Shown: one piece after another, positions 1 through 5,214 of the stretch
Layout: each line of letters opens with the position of its first letter
Position numbering within the stretch: position 1 is the first letter of the stretch
From: Nitrospiraceae bacterium
GTDB taxonomy: Bacteria; Nitrospirota; Thermodesulfovibrionia; Thermodesulfovibrionales; UBA9159
DNA: 5,739 nucleotides
Direction: 5' to 3'
NCBI GenBank assembly: GCA_003453735.1
Contig: DMNE01000418.1
Location: 1-5,739, forward strand
Translations under genes and position numbers: made by a program
The notes under the pieces: model-generated
Told to the model about the DNA's origin: nothing
The model's database searches: none
What the model saw: only the letters and a program-made list of their open reading frames with translations

Positions 1-145
1 GCTATCACTGCGCCGGTCAATCGCGGAGCGAAACTTGCCTCCTCCCCAGAGGTGGAAACATGTTCAGAGTAGCTCTACTACATTCGAATATGTTTTTTGG
101 AACAGACCGCTCGGTGCACAGCTTGCTCTCATGATTAGGTTGTGG
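1..145. other. Left edge, no supported gene
   Basis: This stretch lies downstream of the leftward nucleotidyltransferase gene. No reading frame here shows a recognisable protein. A small inverted repeat (AGTAG-ct-CTACT, 68-79) and a short stem followed by six T on the plus strand (near 90-109) are too weak to call as terminators. On the minus strand a GGGGAGGAGG run (about 41-50) resembles a ribosome site for a gene continuing beyond the left edge, but no ATG lies at a suitable distance. Confidence 0.4.
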
Positions 146-547
146 TTATTTCCGGCTTCTATAAAAGGAACTCTTAAATCTCTCAGGATGGAATGGCTTC
201 AGTCTTACAACGCTGCAGTTCGGGAACCGGGCTTTTATTTCCTCTTCAGAAACACGCTGGTCATACCCGACAGCAACTATTTCGGGCAAGAGGTCATCGA
301 GGATGGAAAAGAGGTCGCAATAGAGATTGCCGAGGACGACACGATCAGGAATGCCTGTGGATTCAACGTTCATCTTCCGGCAATTCTCGTCATGCTCAGG
401 CACGATGCCCTTTATCCTCTTCACCGTCTCGTCTCTCGCAACAATTACAATGAGTTCATCGCCCAGGGCAGAGGCCTGTTCGAGGAAGTTAAAATGCCCT
501 GGATGCAGATGGTCAAAGGTTCCAGCACACACAACCCGCATGCTCAT
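146..547 (-). CDS. RibL-like HxGH nucleotidyltransferase (FAD synthase family)
   Basis: Small cytidylyltransferase-fold protein that probably transfers a nucleotide from ATP or CTP to a phosphorylated substrate in the cytoplasm. Near the N-terminus it reads CAGTFDHLHPGH, containing the HxGH nucleotide-binding motif (HPGH). A GYDQ motif lies about three quarters along, as in archaeal FAD synthases (RibL), and the C-terminal SSFYRS sits where the family has its ISSTxxR-like motif. About 133 residues fits a complete single-domain member, family about 140-150. The start is uncertain: GTG at 556, ATG at 547 and ATG at 541 are all in frame. I prefer 547 because GGGTGG lies five bases upstream and the family usually has only a few residues before the GTFD strand. 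Family assignment is strong; the substrate is inferred. Bacteria normally make FAD with bifunctional RibF, so this paralogue may act on another phosphate ester, for example glycerol phosphate. Confidence 0.85.
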   Translation of the reverse strand: MSMRVVCAGTFDHLHPGHFNFLEQASALGDELIVIVARDETVKRIKGIVPEHDENCRKMNVESTGIPDRVVLGNLYCDLFSILDDLLPEIVAVGYDQRVSEEEIKARFPNCSVVRLKPFHPERFKSSFYRSRK

Positions 548-583
548 GGAAGCCACCCTCTCATAGCTTCATGTCCAAATGCT

Positions 584-610
584 ATCATACTGTCGGTATG
601 AAAATATCAA
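584..610 (-). promoter_or_regulatory. Possible promoter of the nucleotidyltransferase gene
   Basis: On the minus strand a TTGATA box (plus coordinates 605-610) is followed after 15 bases by TATGAT (584-589). This would place the transcript start about 30 bases before the coding region. The spacer is shorter than the preferred 17. An inverted repeat CATAC-tgtcg-GTATG (586-600) overlaps it and could be an operator, but its arms are only five bases. Confidence 0.35.
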
Positions 611-704
611 CGGCTGTTAACCCATTGCCTCTTGTGAGGTTTCTCCCCATCTTGTCTCTTCACTCTTCAGCCAATTAAACCATCTGAATACCGAGAGAAA
701 ACCG

Positions 705-2366
705 TCAGACAATGGATGAAAAAGCCCTTGCATACTCTATGGCTATAGCCGCCTGCTCTGCAAGGGCGGTGGCAAATTCAATCTCATCGCTATGAAAGAT
801 CCTATGCTCTTTTGTAATTATCCTCAGAACGCCGATAACTGCCCCCCGAAAGAGCATCGGAACAACGAGCATGCTGCGGATACCCTCCTCCATCGACTCC
901 TTTTTGTAAACGATCCGCGCATCTGTCGGCACATCATAAATTTCTATCGGCGTGCCATGCATGGCTTCCGCCACGCTTTTTTGAGCATCCACAGGCCCTT
1001 TGTTCAGATATCCCTCACTAAGGCCATGCGAGGCGAAAAGTTCAAGCCTCTTACCGGAGAGGTCAAGAAGTCTGATCGTGGCAGCATCGGTGTTCATGGC
1101 GTTCGCTATCCTTCTGATGATCAGGTCCGTTATCTCCTGAACGCTCAGTGTGGAGCTGACAGCCTTTGCTATATCCTGTAACGCATTGAGGAATCGTGCC
1201 TCCTTGTATTGCCTCTCATACATCCTCGCATTCTCGATAGCCGTGCCGCATTGTTCAGCAAGGGCAGAGGCGAAATCCATGTCCTGCTGGCTGAAGTAAC
1301 GCGGTTGTGCAGTAAGAAGCCTTAATATCCCTATTATCTTGCCCCGAACGACTATGGGCAAGGTGAGCATGCTCTTGATGCCTTCATCCTCAGCCTCCTT
1401 TTGGTAATAAACCTTCGGATCTGACGATACATCATACATTGCAACCGGTTTTTCCTGCAGGGCCTCCCGGATGTTCTCTTCCATATCAACAGGCCCTCTT
1501 TGCAGATATCTCTCACTCAACCCGTGGGCTGCAGCAAGTTCGAGACGTTTTCCCGTTTCATCAATGAGGCGTATGGTCGCAGCTTTCAGATTCATAACCT
1601 CGGGAAGCGTCCTCACGATCAGGTCAAGAACTTCTTTCAGTTGCAATGATGCGCTCACCGCCCTTGTAACTTGCTGAAATACCCTGAGGTACTCCTTTTC
1701 CTTTGACACAGTCTTTTCAAAGACCCGCGCGTTGACTATGGCAACCGCTGCCTGCTCCGCAATCGCCGTAACAAACTTGAGTTCTTCCCCAGAATACTCA
1801 ACGGGTTCTAATGTGTACATCCTCAGGACACCGATAACCTCCTCACCAAAACGAAGCGGGATAGAGAGGATGCTCCGTATTCCCTCTTCTATCGCCTGGT
1901 CTCGGTATTGTGCACTAGCATCATCGGTGATGTCATATATAGAGACAGCTTTGCCCGCCAGTGCATCAACAATGCTTCCGTCATACACAACAGGCCCCTT
2001 ATTAGCGTATTTATTGCTTAGTCCGTGCGAGGCAACCAGCTCCAACTGGTTCGTATCCTTGTTGAGGAGCCTCAGGGAACTCGCCTTCACGTTCATCACC
2101 TTCACTACATTGGTAACAATGAGGTTCAAGACCTCTGTGAGCGAGAGACTCATGCTGATCGCCTTACAGATGTTCTGATAGCTCTCGAGGTAAATCCGCT
2201 TTGAGAATATCTTCTCAGCGCATACAGGGCATATGGAGTGTGTAAATTCACCCAAACCGGTCCTCGTAAAGTAGACCTCGATCTCTTCCCATGCCTGCCG
2301 TTCCGTCCGTACTTTTTTGCACCAGCCGCAGATCGGTATAAGCCTTTCCCGATTCCCTCGATCCAC
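705..2366 (-). CDS. CxxC-finger plus triple-GAF sensor protein
   Basis: Cytoplasmic ligand or redox sensor of 553 residues without any output domain. Residues 9-54 form a small finger: LPIC-type start with C13/C16 and C46/C49 (ICGWCKK and ICPVC). This resembles the metal-binding tail found on many PAS/GAF kinases and response regulators (ICxxCKKIR...FSHGICPxC), but here it is N-terminal. Three tandem GAF domains follow at about 64-217, 231-384 and 397-549, with a period of 166-167 residues. Each carries an ASHGLS/AAHGLS motif followed by a GPV, a YD...D segment, an EGI(R/K)S(M/I)L strand, a (V/I)IG(V/I)LR strand and a closing LAEQ or IAEQ helix ending in NAR or YAR. No histidine kinase, GGDEF, HD or DNA-binding part and no membrane segment are present. 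The start is GTG at 2366: an in-frame TAA lies 18 bases upstream and the finger begins at residue 9. What the GAFs bind cannot be told from sequence. Confidence 0.9.
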   Translation of the reverse strand: MDRGNRERLIPICGWCKKVRTERQAWEEIEVYFTRTGLGEFTHSICPVCAEKIFSKRIYLESYQNICKAISMSLSLTEVLNLIVTNVVKVMNVKASSLRLLNKDTNQLELVASHGLSNKYANKGPVVYDGSIVDALAGKAVSIYDITDDASAQYRDQAIEEGIRSILSIPLRFGEEVIGVLRMYTLEPVEYSGEELKFVTAIAEQAAVAIVNARVFEKTVSKEKEYLRVFQQVTRAVSASLQLKEVLDLIVRTLPEVMNLKAATIRLIDETGKRLELAAAHGLSERYLQRGPVDMEENIREALQEKPVAMYDVSSDPKVYYQKEAEDEGIKSMLTLPIVVRGKIIGILRLLTAQPRYFSQQDMDFASALAEQCGTAIENARMYERQYKEARFLNALQDIAKAVSSTLSVQEITDLIIRRIANAMNTDAATIRLLDLSGKRLELFASHGLSEGYLNKGPVDAQKSVAEAMHGTPIEIYDVPTDARIVYKKESMEEGIRSMLVVPMLFRGAVIGVLRIITKEHRIFHSDEIEFATALAEQAAIAIEYARAFSSIV

Positions 2367-2372
2367 TCCTGA

Positions 2373-2384
2373 ATCACCTCCTTA
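2373..2384 (-). promoter_or_regulatory. Extended ribosome binding site of the GAF gene
   Basis: On the minus strand the site reads TAAGGAGGTGAT, complementary over 12 bases to the 3' tail of typical bacterial 16S rRNA (ATCACCTCCTTA). AGGAGG lies 10 bases before the GTG at 2366, longer than usual, and the extra pairing reaches closer to the start. It supports the GTG start. Confidence 0.7.
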
Positions 2385-2406
2385 TATCACATTCGCCATC
2401 CCCTTA

Positions 2407-2412
2407 ATTATA
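2407..2412 (-). promoter_or_regulatory. Possible -10 box of the GAF gene
   Basis: A perfect TATAAT on the minus strand lies about 40 bases upstream of the GTG start, inside an AT-rich tract. The -35 position (AAAGGA at 17 bases) does not match TTGACA, so it is either a weak or an activator-dependent promoter, or chance in AT-rich DNA. Confidence 0.3.
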
Positions 2413-2523
2413 TATTTTACCCTTCTCTGTCCTTTTTTTACCGTAAGAGGACGTGATTTTTCCATAAATTCTTTTAATGGGTTTATTCTCTTAACCGTGT
2501 GACAGGTGGCGGCTCTTCGAATA

Positions 2524-2532
2524 TGGTATAAT
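2524..2532 (+). promoter_or_regulatory. Extended -10 promoter of the redox cluster
   Basis: TGGTATAAT is an extended -10 element (TGn plus a perfect TATAAT). No TTGACA lies at the usual distance: GTGACA (2499-2504) is 22 bases upstream of the hexamer. The -10 ends only five bases before the ATG at 2538, which places the expected transcript start at or beside that codon. Confidence 0.55.
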
Positions 2533-2537
2533 AGTTG

Positions 2538-2894
2538 ATGTCCCTGGAAATCAACTATAAGAATTTCAATGAGGAAGAAGACAAGATATACAAGAAGTAT
2601 ATCGGGATGATCCGGTCGAGCATAAGTAACGGAGTGAAATTCGATGTTGCCTGTGACTTTGTCACGGTTGAAGATGTCGAATTAAGGAACGTGATTATCG
2701 CGGATGTCCTAAAGATCGAAATTGCAGAGATGCATTACGGAAAGGGGCTCTCCCTCTTGGATGTCTCGAAAAAACTCGGTGTTTCCATGGACAGGCTTTT
2801 GAAAGCGAATGACGAAATGATGGAAGACATCATAAACACCGAAAGAGAAGTCTCCCAGAAGCAGTCGGGCGGCTCCACACCGCTTACCTGCTAA
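2538..2894 (+). CDS. Unrecognised 118-residue protein, HTH-like segment
   Basis: I do not recognise this family. The protein has a charged N-terminus, a middle rich in hydrophobic and acidic residues (about 33-66), and a segment at about 71-92 (LSLLDVSKKLGVSMDRLL) with the look of a helix-turn-helix: helix, LGVS turn, second helix. It is followed by an acidic stretch and a polar tail. No signal peptide or membrane segment is seen. The start is chosen at ATG 2538; a TTG at 2535 is adjacent and in frame, and the next methionine is 23 codons later without a better ribosome site. No Shine-Dalgarno sequence precedes the start. It leads the rightward cluster, with eight bases between its stop and the glutaredoxin start, so it could be a small regulator or partner of that redox unit. 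That role is inference from position only. Confidence 0.75.
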   Translation: MSLEINYKNFNEEEDKIYKKYIGMIRSSISNGVKFDVACDFVTVEDVELRNVIIADVLKIEIAEMHYGKGLSLLDVSKKLGVSMDRLLKANDEMMEDIINTEREVSQKQSGGSTPLTC

Positions 2895-2902
2895 GGCATG
2901 AT

Positions 2903-3166
2903 GTGAAGCGGGTAACCCTCTTTGCGTTAAGTACCTGTGCAATTTGCAGCCAAGTGAAGAAGTTCCTCGCTGATCATGCTATCCCCTATACTTTGATCGA
3001 GGTCGACACCCTTGACAGTGGGGAGCAGTGGCTCATGACAAAGGAACTCGCTAAACATAACCCCCAGCGGACCTATCCAACCGTTGTTGTCGAGGAGGTT
3101 ATCAGGGGATGTGACATTGATGCGTTGTCGTCAAGACTTTTAGAGGAAAACCCAGAAAAATCTTGA
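2903..3166 (+). CDS. Glutaredoxin-family thiol-disulfide protein
   Basis: Cytoplasmic thioredoxin-fold protein of 87 residues, probably a dithiol reductant. A first beta strand (VTLFAL) leads into the CxxC active site, C12-A-I-C15, at the start of helix 1. TYP at 57-59 supplies the expected cis-proline loop before a beta strand (TVVVEE), and GCD at 69-71 matches the C-terminal GxxD region of glutaredoxins. The length fits a single-domain glutaredoxin or NrdH. The start is GTG at 2903, eight bases after the preceding stop, with a weak AAGG upstream; no ATG is in frame before it. Its stop TGA overlaps the TTG that begins the FTR remnant (TTGA), so the two were probably translated together and the glutaredoxin was probably reduced by, or substituted for thioredoxin with, that reductase. 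The pairing is inference from position. Confidence 0.88.
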   Translation: MKRVTLFALSTCAICSQVKKFLADHAIPYTLIEVDTLDSGEQWLMTKELAKHNPQRTYPTVVVEEVIRGCDIDALSSRLLEENPEKS

Positions 3167-3554
3167 GCGAAAAGAACAACCTCCACGAGACGCTGAGAAT
3201 ATATGCCGGATCGCAGGGACTCGAATCAGACAGTGATAGCCAGTTTGTCGGGGATGTTCCAGCCAGATTTGATCATTGCTGATTTCAGGCGGATGGACAT
3301 AGCCCTAATCCGCGAGATGTGAGATGCCAAAAGCTATGCTCAAGCACGAGGAACGATACGGTTACCCCTCCTGTCTGCGCAGGCTCGTCAACCAGTGCGC
3401 AAAACCATGATGACGATGTCATATGTCCGTGCAGCTATATCGGGTTGATGATGTCAGAGAATACGGCAGTTGCTGCTGTTATCTCTAAGTATCGTAAGGA
3501 GAAGGAAGGGGAGATCTCTCATGCTGTTGTGTGGGAGGAGAGCCATGAGGAGGT
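3163..3554 (+). pseudogene. Ferredoxin-thioredoxin reductase catalytic subunit, broken
   Basis: The intact enzyme passes electrons from ferredoxin through a 4Fe-4S cluster to the disulfide of thioredoxin-like proteins. Its remains occur in order but in changing frames. Frame 1 from TTG 3163 to about 3261 gives SEKNNLHETLRIYAGSQG and on to FVGDV. An extra segment of about 65 bases follows. Frame 3 (3333-3395) gives KHEERYGYPSC then LRRLVNQ. Frame 1 (about 3403-3441) gives NHDDDVICPCSYI. Frame 3 (3444-3485) gives VDDVREYGSCCCYL. Frame 1 from 3487 gives SKYRKEKEGEISHAVVWEE. This follows the family order CPC...CPC...CxC. The second cysteine of the first CPC, one of the two catalytic cysteines in the known enzymes, is Arg (CGC, 3378-3380). 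Several junctions lie at short runs (AAAA 3401-3404, GGG 3442-3444), fitting single-base indels. At least four breaks plus the lost cysteine indicate a dead gene. The 3' limit is approximate. Confidence 0.8.
3548..3553 (+). promoter_or_regulatory. Ribosome binding site fixing the 3561 start
   Basis: A perfect AGGAGG seven bases before ATG 3561. It lies in the tail of the FTR remnant, so the next gene starts translation on its own and does not depend on reading through the broken gene. Confidence 0.8.
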
Positions 3555-3560
3555 TAGCAG

Positions 3561-3947
3561 ATGGACGACGAAGAAGCAAGATGTGATTTTGCTTTCCTGG
3601 GACTAAAGGATATAAAAAAGAGACCTGATATCCTCACAAAGATCAAACTGGATGTCACCCCTCGAGTGGTTATGGAACCGAGGTTCCAGTCAAAGCCCGA
3701 AGATCGCCAAAAACTCAGGGAGATCTCAGGCTATATGTTCTATATTGAATCTCAGTGCGAGCCGCCTGCACTTATGCTCCTGAAAGTTGGGAGTATTGAT
3801 ATCACCTCCACGGCGGGTAAGATTGATGAAATCCCCGGAGAACTTCTCCAGAAAGCAATAACAAACCCTATTGAAAAACCGTCCAACGGTATGTACGCAA
3901 TAACGGAGGAAATCCAGGGGTGGTTGAAGAAAGAACTTGGTATTTAG
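3561..3947 (+). CDS. Unrecognised 128-residue protein
   Basis: I do not recognise this family. The protein is soluble in appearance, without a signal peptide or long hydrophobic segment. It has two cysteines (C8 and C67) that form no CxxC motif. It shows alternating hydrophobic and charged stretches suggestive of an alpha/beta fold, with likely strands at YMFYIES and PALMLLKVGSIDI, and a C-terminal amphipathic helix (EEIQGWLKKEL). The ATG at 3561 is well supported by AGGAGG seven bases upstream. It is the last gene of the rightward cluster and begins inside the decayed 3' end of the FTR gene. A long intact frame with a good ribosome site suggests it is still expressed even though the gene before it is dead. 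A link to the redox cluster is inference. Confidence 0.8.
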   Translation: MDDEEARCDFAFLGLKDIKKRPDILTKIKLDVTPRVVMEPRFQSKPEDRQKLREISGYMFYIESQCEPPALMLLKVGSIDITSTAGKIDEIPGELLQKAITNPIEKPSNGMYAITEEIQGWLKKELGI

Positions 3948-3948
3948 A

Positions 3949-4716
3949 TTAGGGATTTGATTTAGTCTTCAGCGTCTCTTCCACCATAAGAATATACTTT
4001 AGAAATTTAAAGCCAAAGAGCATCAATTCAGTGTCATCTCTCCGCATCTTTTCTCTTGTCGCATCATCTATGTCAAAGACCTCCAGAAACTTGCTTTCGA
4101 ATATGAACCGACGAAACCTGTCCATGTCATAGCAAGCCATAGAGAACATCGCTTGCTTCTTCTCATCAAGTCGCTGTGCTGGCACATATCTCATGAGGAG
4201 GATACTCTTCCAATCCCTGTCCAGTGCGTCGTATTGGTCAATACCTTGATTTTCCCGCCAGTTCGCAATAGTCCACTCTTCAGACTCCTGAAAGCCCTTG
4301 CAGTGGTCTTCTCTCACGAAAAAAAAGAACTCTTCGTCCACGATCTTGCTGTTGAGCTCCTTTTTCAACGTTCCCTGACCAATGGGATAGTATCTGCAAT
4401 TGGCGGGTCTGTCCTCATAGATTGTACAGCCCTCAGGCGTAACAAAGGGGCAGCTTTTGGTCTTATCGTCATTCATGCGAAGAAAGATAAAGGGGAGTGC
4501 TACCTTTTCGTCTACCCGCGTGTATGTATATTTCTCGAGAAACTCCCCGGATGTAAGACTGAGCCTCTTCTTGAGGGCAACAACATCATATGGCGTCAGC
4601 ATGATATCGATATTGCTGCAGCATTTCGTGAAACAGGAGATCCCCTTATGGCACTTAAATCTGAACCTGCTCTTTAAGGTAAGCTGAACAGGATCGACCG
4701 CCGACATATTCACCAT
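3949..4716 (-). CDS. YkgJ-family cysteine-cluster protein
   Basis: A 255-residue member of the YkgJ (UPF0153) group, whose conserved cysteines are thought to bind zinc or an iron-sulfur cluster; the biochemical role is not established. Visible motif residues are C22, C28, C32 and C33 (FKCHKGISCFTKCC), the following IMLTPYDVV segment, C89 in SCPF, C97 in GCTIY, C107 in RPANCRYYP, and C139 in EDHCKGF. These match the family pattern C..C..CC...LTPYD...CPF...GC.IY..RP..CR.YP. The C-terminal 110 residues are charged and predicted helical, as in longer members. The ATG at 4716 has AAGGAGG five bases upstream (4722-4727 is the AGGAGG core) and is the first start. It is convergent with the 128-residue gene: one base separates the two stop codons, and I see no bidirectional terminator between them. 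Confidence 0.9.
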   Translation of the reverse strand: MVNMSAVDPVQLTLKSRFRFKCHKGISCFTKCCSNIDIMLTPYDVVALKKRLSLTSGEFLEKYTYTRVDEKVALPFIFLRMNDDKTKSCPFVTPEGCTIYEDRPANCRYYPIGQGTLKKELNSKIVDEEFFFFVREDHCKGFQESEEWTIANWRENQGIDQYDALDRDWKSILLMRYVPAQRLDEKKQAMFSMACYDMDRFRRFIFESKFLEVFDIDDATREKMRRDDTELMLFGFKFLKYILMVEETLKTKSNP

Positions 4717-4746
4717 ATTGACCTCCTTATTCTTTTCTGTACGGAT

Positions 4747-4776
4747 AGTATAGCCTACTCCTTATGCCAGAAACAA
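4747..4776 (-). promoter_or_regulatory. Probable promoter of the YkgJ-family gene
   Basis: On the minus strand TTGTTT (plus 4771-4776) is followed after 18 bases by TATACT (4747-4752). The -10 matches five of six, the -35 three of six. The transcript start would fall about 25 bases before the ATG, leaving room for the strong AGGAGG site. Confidence 0.5.
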
Positions 4777-4990
4777 ATACCGTCCCGCGTTACGAATTAG
4801 TCGTAGGCATTAACTCGCGCGGGTACTTTCCTTAAACCTATGAAGAGGATGGAAAATGGGAAAACCCGTCCCTTTATGATCGAGTCAAGCACGGCATAAA
4901 ACTTTACTGCCAAAGCCTCAAAATTTCGCTCCGCTAGCGTTTACGGTACGTTTTCCAACCGCAAGGCTTCATCGCACGACGCGGTTATCC

Positions 4991-5140
4991 CTTGCTAAAC
5001 TGAATTATAACATCCATTGAGGGGTGACCGCTGCCTTTAGTCTTTTTTCTGTTAAGGCAAGAATTTTTGCCAAGAGTCCTTTGACATAAGGTGAGTCTGA
5101 CTCTTTCTTTCAAAAGCGACCTCTTTTCTTGCTAAACTGA
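4991..5140 (+). repeat. Direct repeat pair CTTGCTAAACTGA
   Basis: The 13-base sequence CTTGCTAAACTGA occurs identically at 4991-5003 and 5128-5140, 137 bases apart, both in the same gene-free region. A repeat this long inside about 440 bases is unlikely by chance. No longer flanking similarity is evident. Confidence 0.6.
5004..5012 (-). promoter_or_regulatory. Possible leftward extended -10 promoter
   Basis: The minus strand reads TGTTATAAT here, an extended -10 (TGn plus TATAAT). No good -35 is present. Transcription would run left through one copy of the 13-base repeat toward the YkgJ-family gene, giving either a leader of about 280 bases or an independent small RNA. Confidence 0.3.
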
Positions 5141-5152
5141 CTCAATTGAGTC
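5092..5152. promoter_or_regulatory. TGAGTC/TGACTC hexamer cluster with palindromes
   Basis: GAGTC-t-GACTC (5093-5103) and the perfect 14-base palindrome GACTCAATTGAGTC (5139-5152) contain four TGAGTC or TGACTC hexamers. A further GAGTC lies at 5074-5078. Paired palindromic half-sites of this kind often mark a dimeric regulator site. GANTC is also the site of CcrM-type adenine methylases. Which applies, if either, is not decidable here. Confidence 0.4.
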
Positions 5153-5160
5153 GGCAGCAT

Positions 5161-5200
5161 TGACAAACAAAAAAAGGGCTGACCCCAAAAAGGTCAGCCC
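5161..5200 (-). terminator. Intrinsic terminator of the pyrophosphatase gene
   Basis: On the minus strand the perfect nine-base-pair stem GGGCTGACC / GGTCAGCCC (arms at 5192-5200 and 5176-5184, seven-base loop) is followed directly by seven T (5169-5175). It starts 15 bases after the TAG stop of the pyrophosphatase gene. Confidence 0.93.
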
Positions 5201-5214
5201 CTTAAATGCCAGCT

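Larger units (their letters stand above)
4777..5160. other. Intergenic region without a gene
   Basis: No convincing coding region lies between the YkgJ-gene promoter and the pyrophosphatase terminator. The stretch holds several inverted repeats: CCCGCG (4783-4788) with CGCGGG near 4820; AAGCCT (4913-4918) with AGGCTT (4964-4969); AACCGC (4957-4962) with GCGGTT (4981-4986); and GGCAA/TTGCC (5056-5071). Together with the direct repeat and hexamer cluster listed separately, these suggest a dispersed repeat element or a structured leader or small RNA. The sequence alone does not decide between them. Confidence 0.45.

Noticed and set aside
23..33. GCGGAGCGAAA also present on the opposite strand at 4924-4934
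   Set aside because: An 11-base match between two places in a 5.7-kb window is expected by chance a few times.
84..109. TTCGAAT resembling a tRNA T-loop near 92
   Set aside because: No acceptor, D or anticodon stems can be drawn around it on either strand.
35..601. A 188-codon open frame on the plus strand
   Set aside because: It is the antisense shadow of the HxGH nucleotidyltransferase, whose motifs are clear on the minus strand. The plus-strand product resembles nothing known.
1732..2178. Plus-strand open frames opposite the GAF gene (also 792-1181)
   Set aside because: They lie wholly opposite conserved GAF repeats, and similar antisense frames arise from the repeated codon pattern.
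3319..3606. A 95-codon open frame from GTG on the plus strand, which could be called as a gene
   Set aside because: Only the pieces at about 3403-3441 and 3487-3554 resemble FTR. The first part is the wrong frame over RYGYPSC. It is a by-product of the frameshifted pseudogene.
4153..4677. A 174-codon plus-strand frame opposite the YkgJ-family gene
   Set aside because: The cysteine motifs, ribosome site and promoter all support the minus strand.
4800..4935. A short minus-strand frame containing LAVKFYAVLDSIIKG
   Set aside because: It has stops close on both sides, no suitable start with a ribosome site, and no recognised family.
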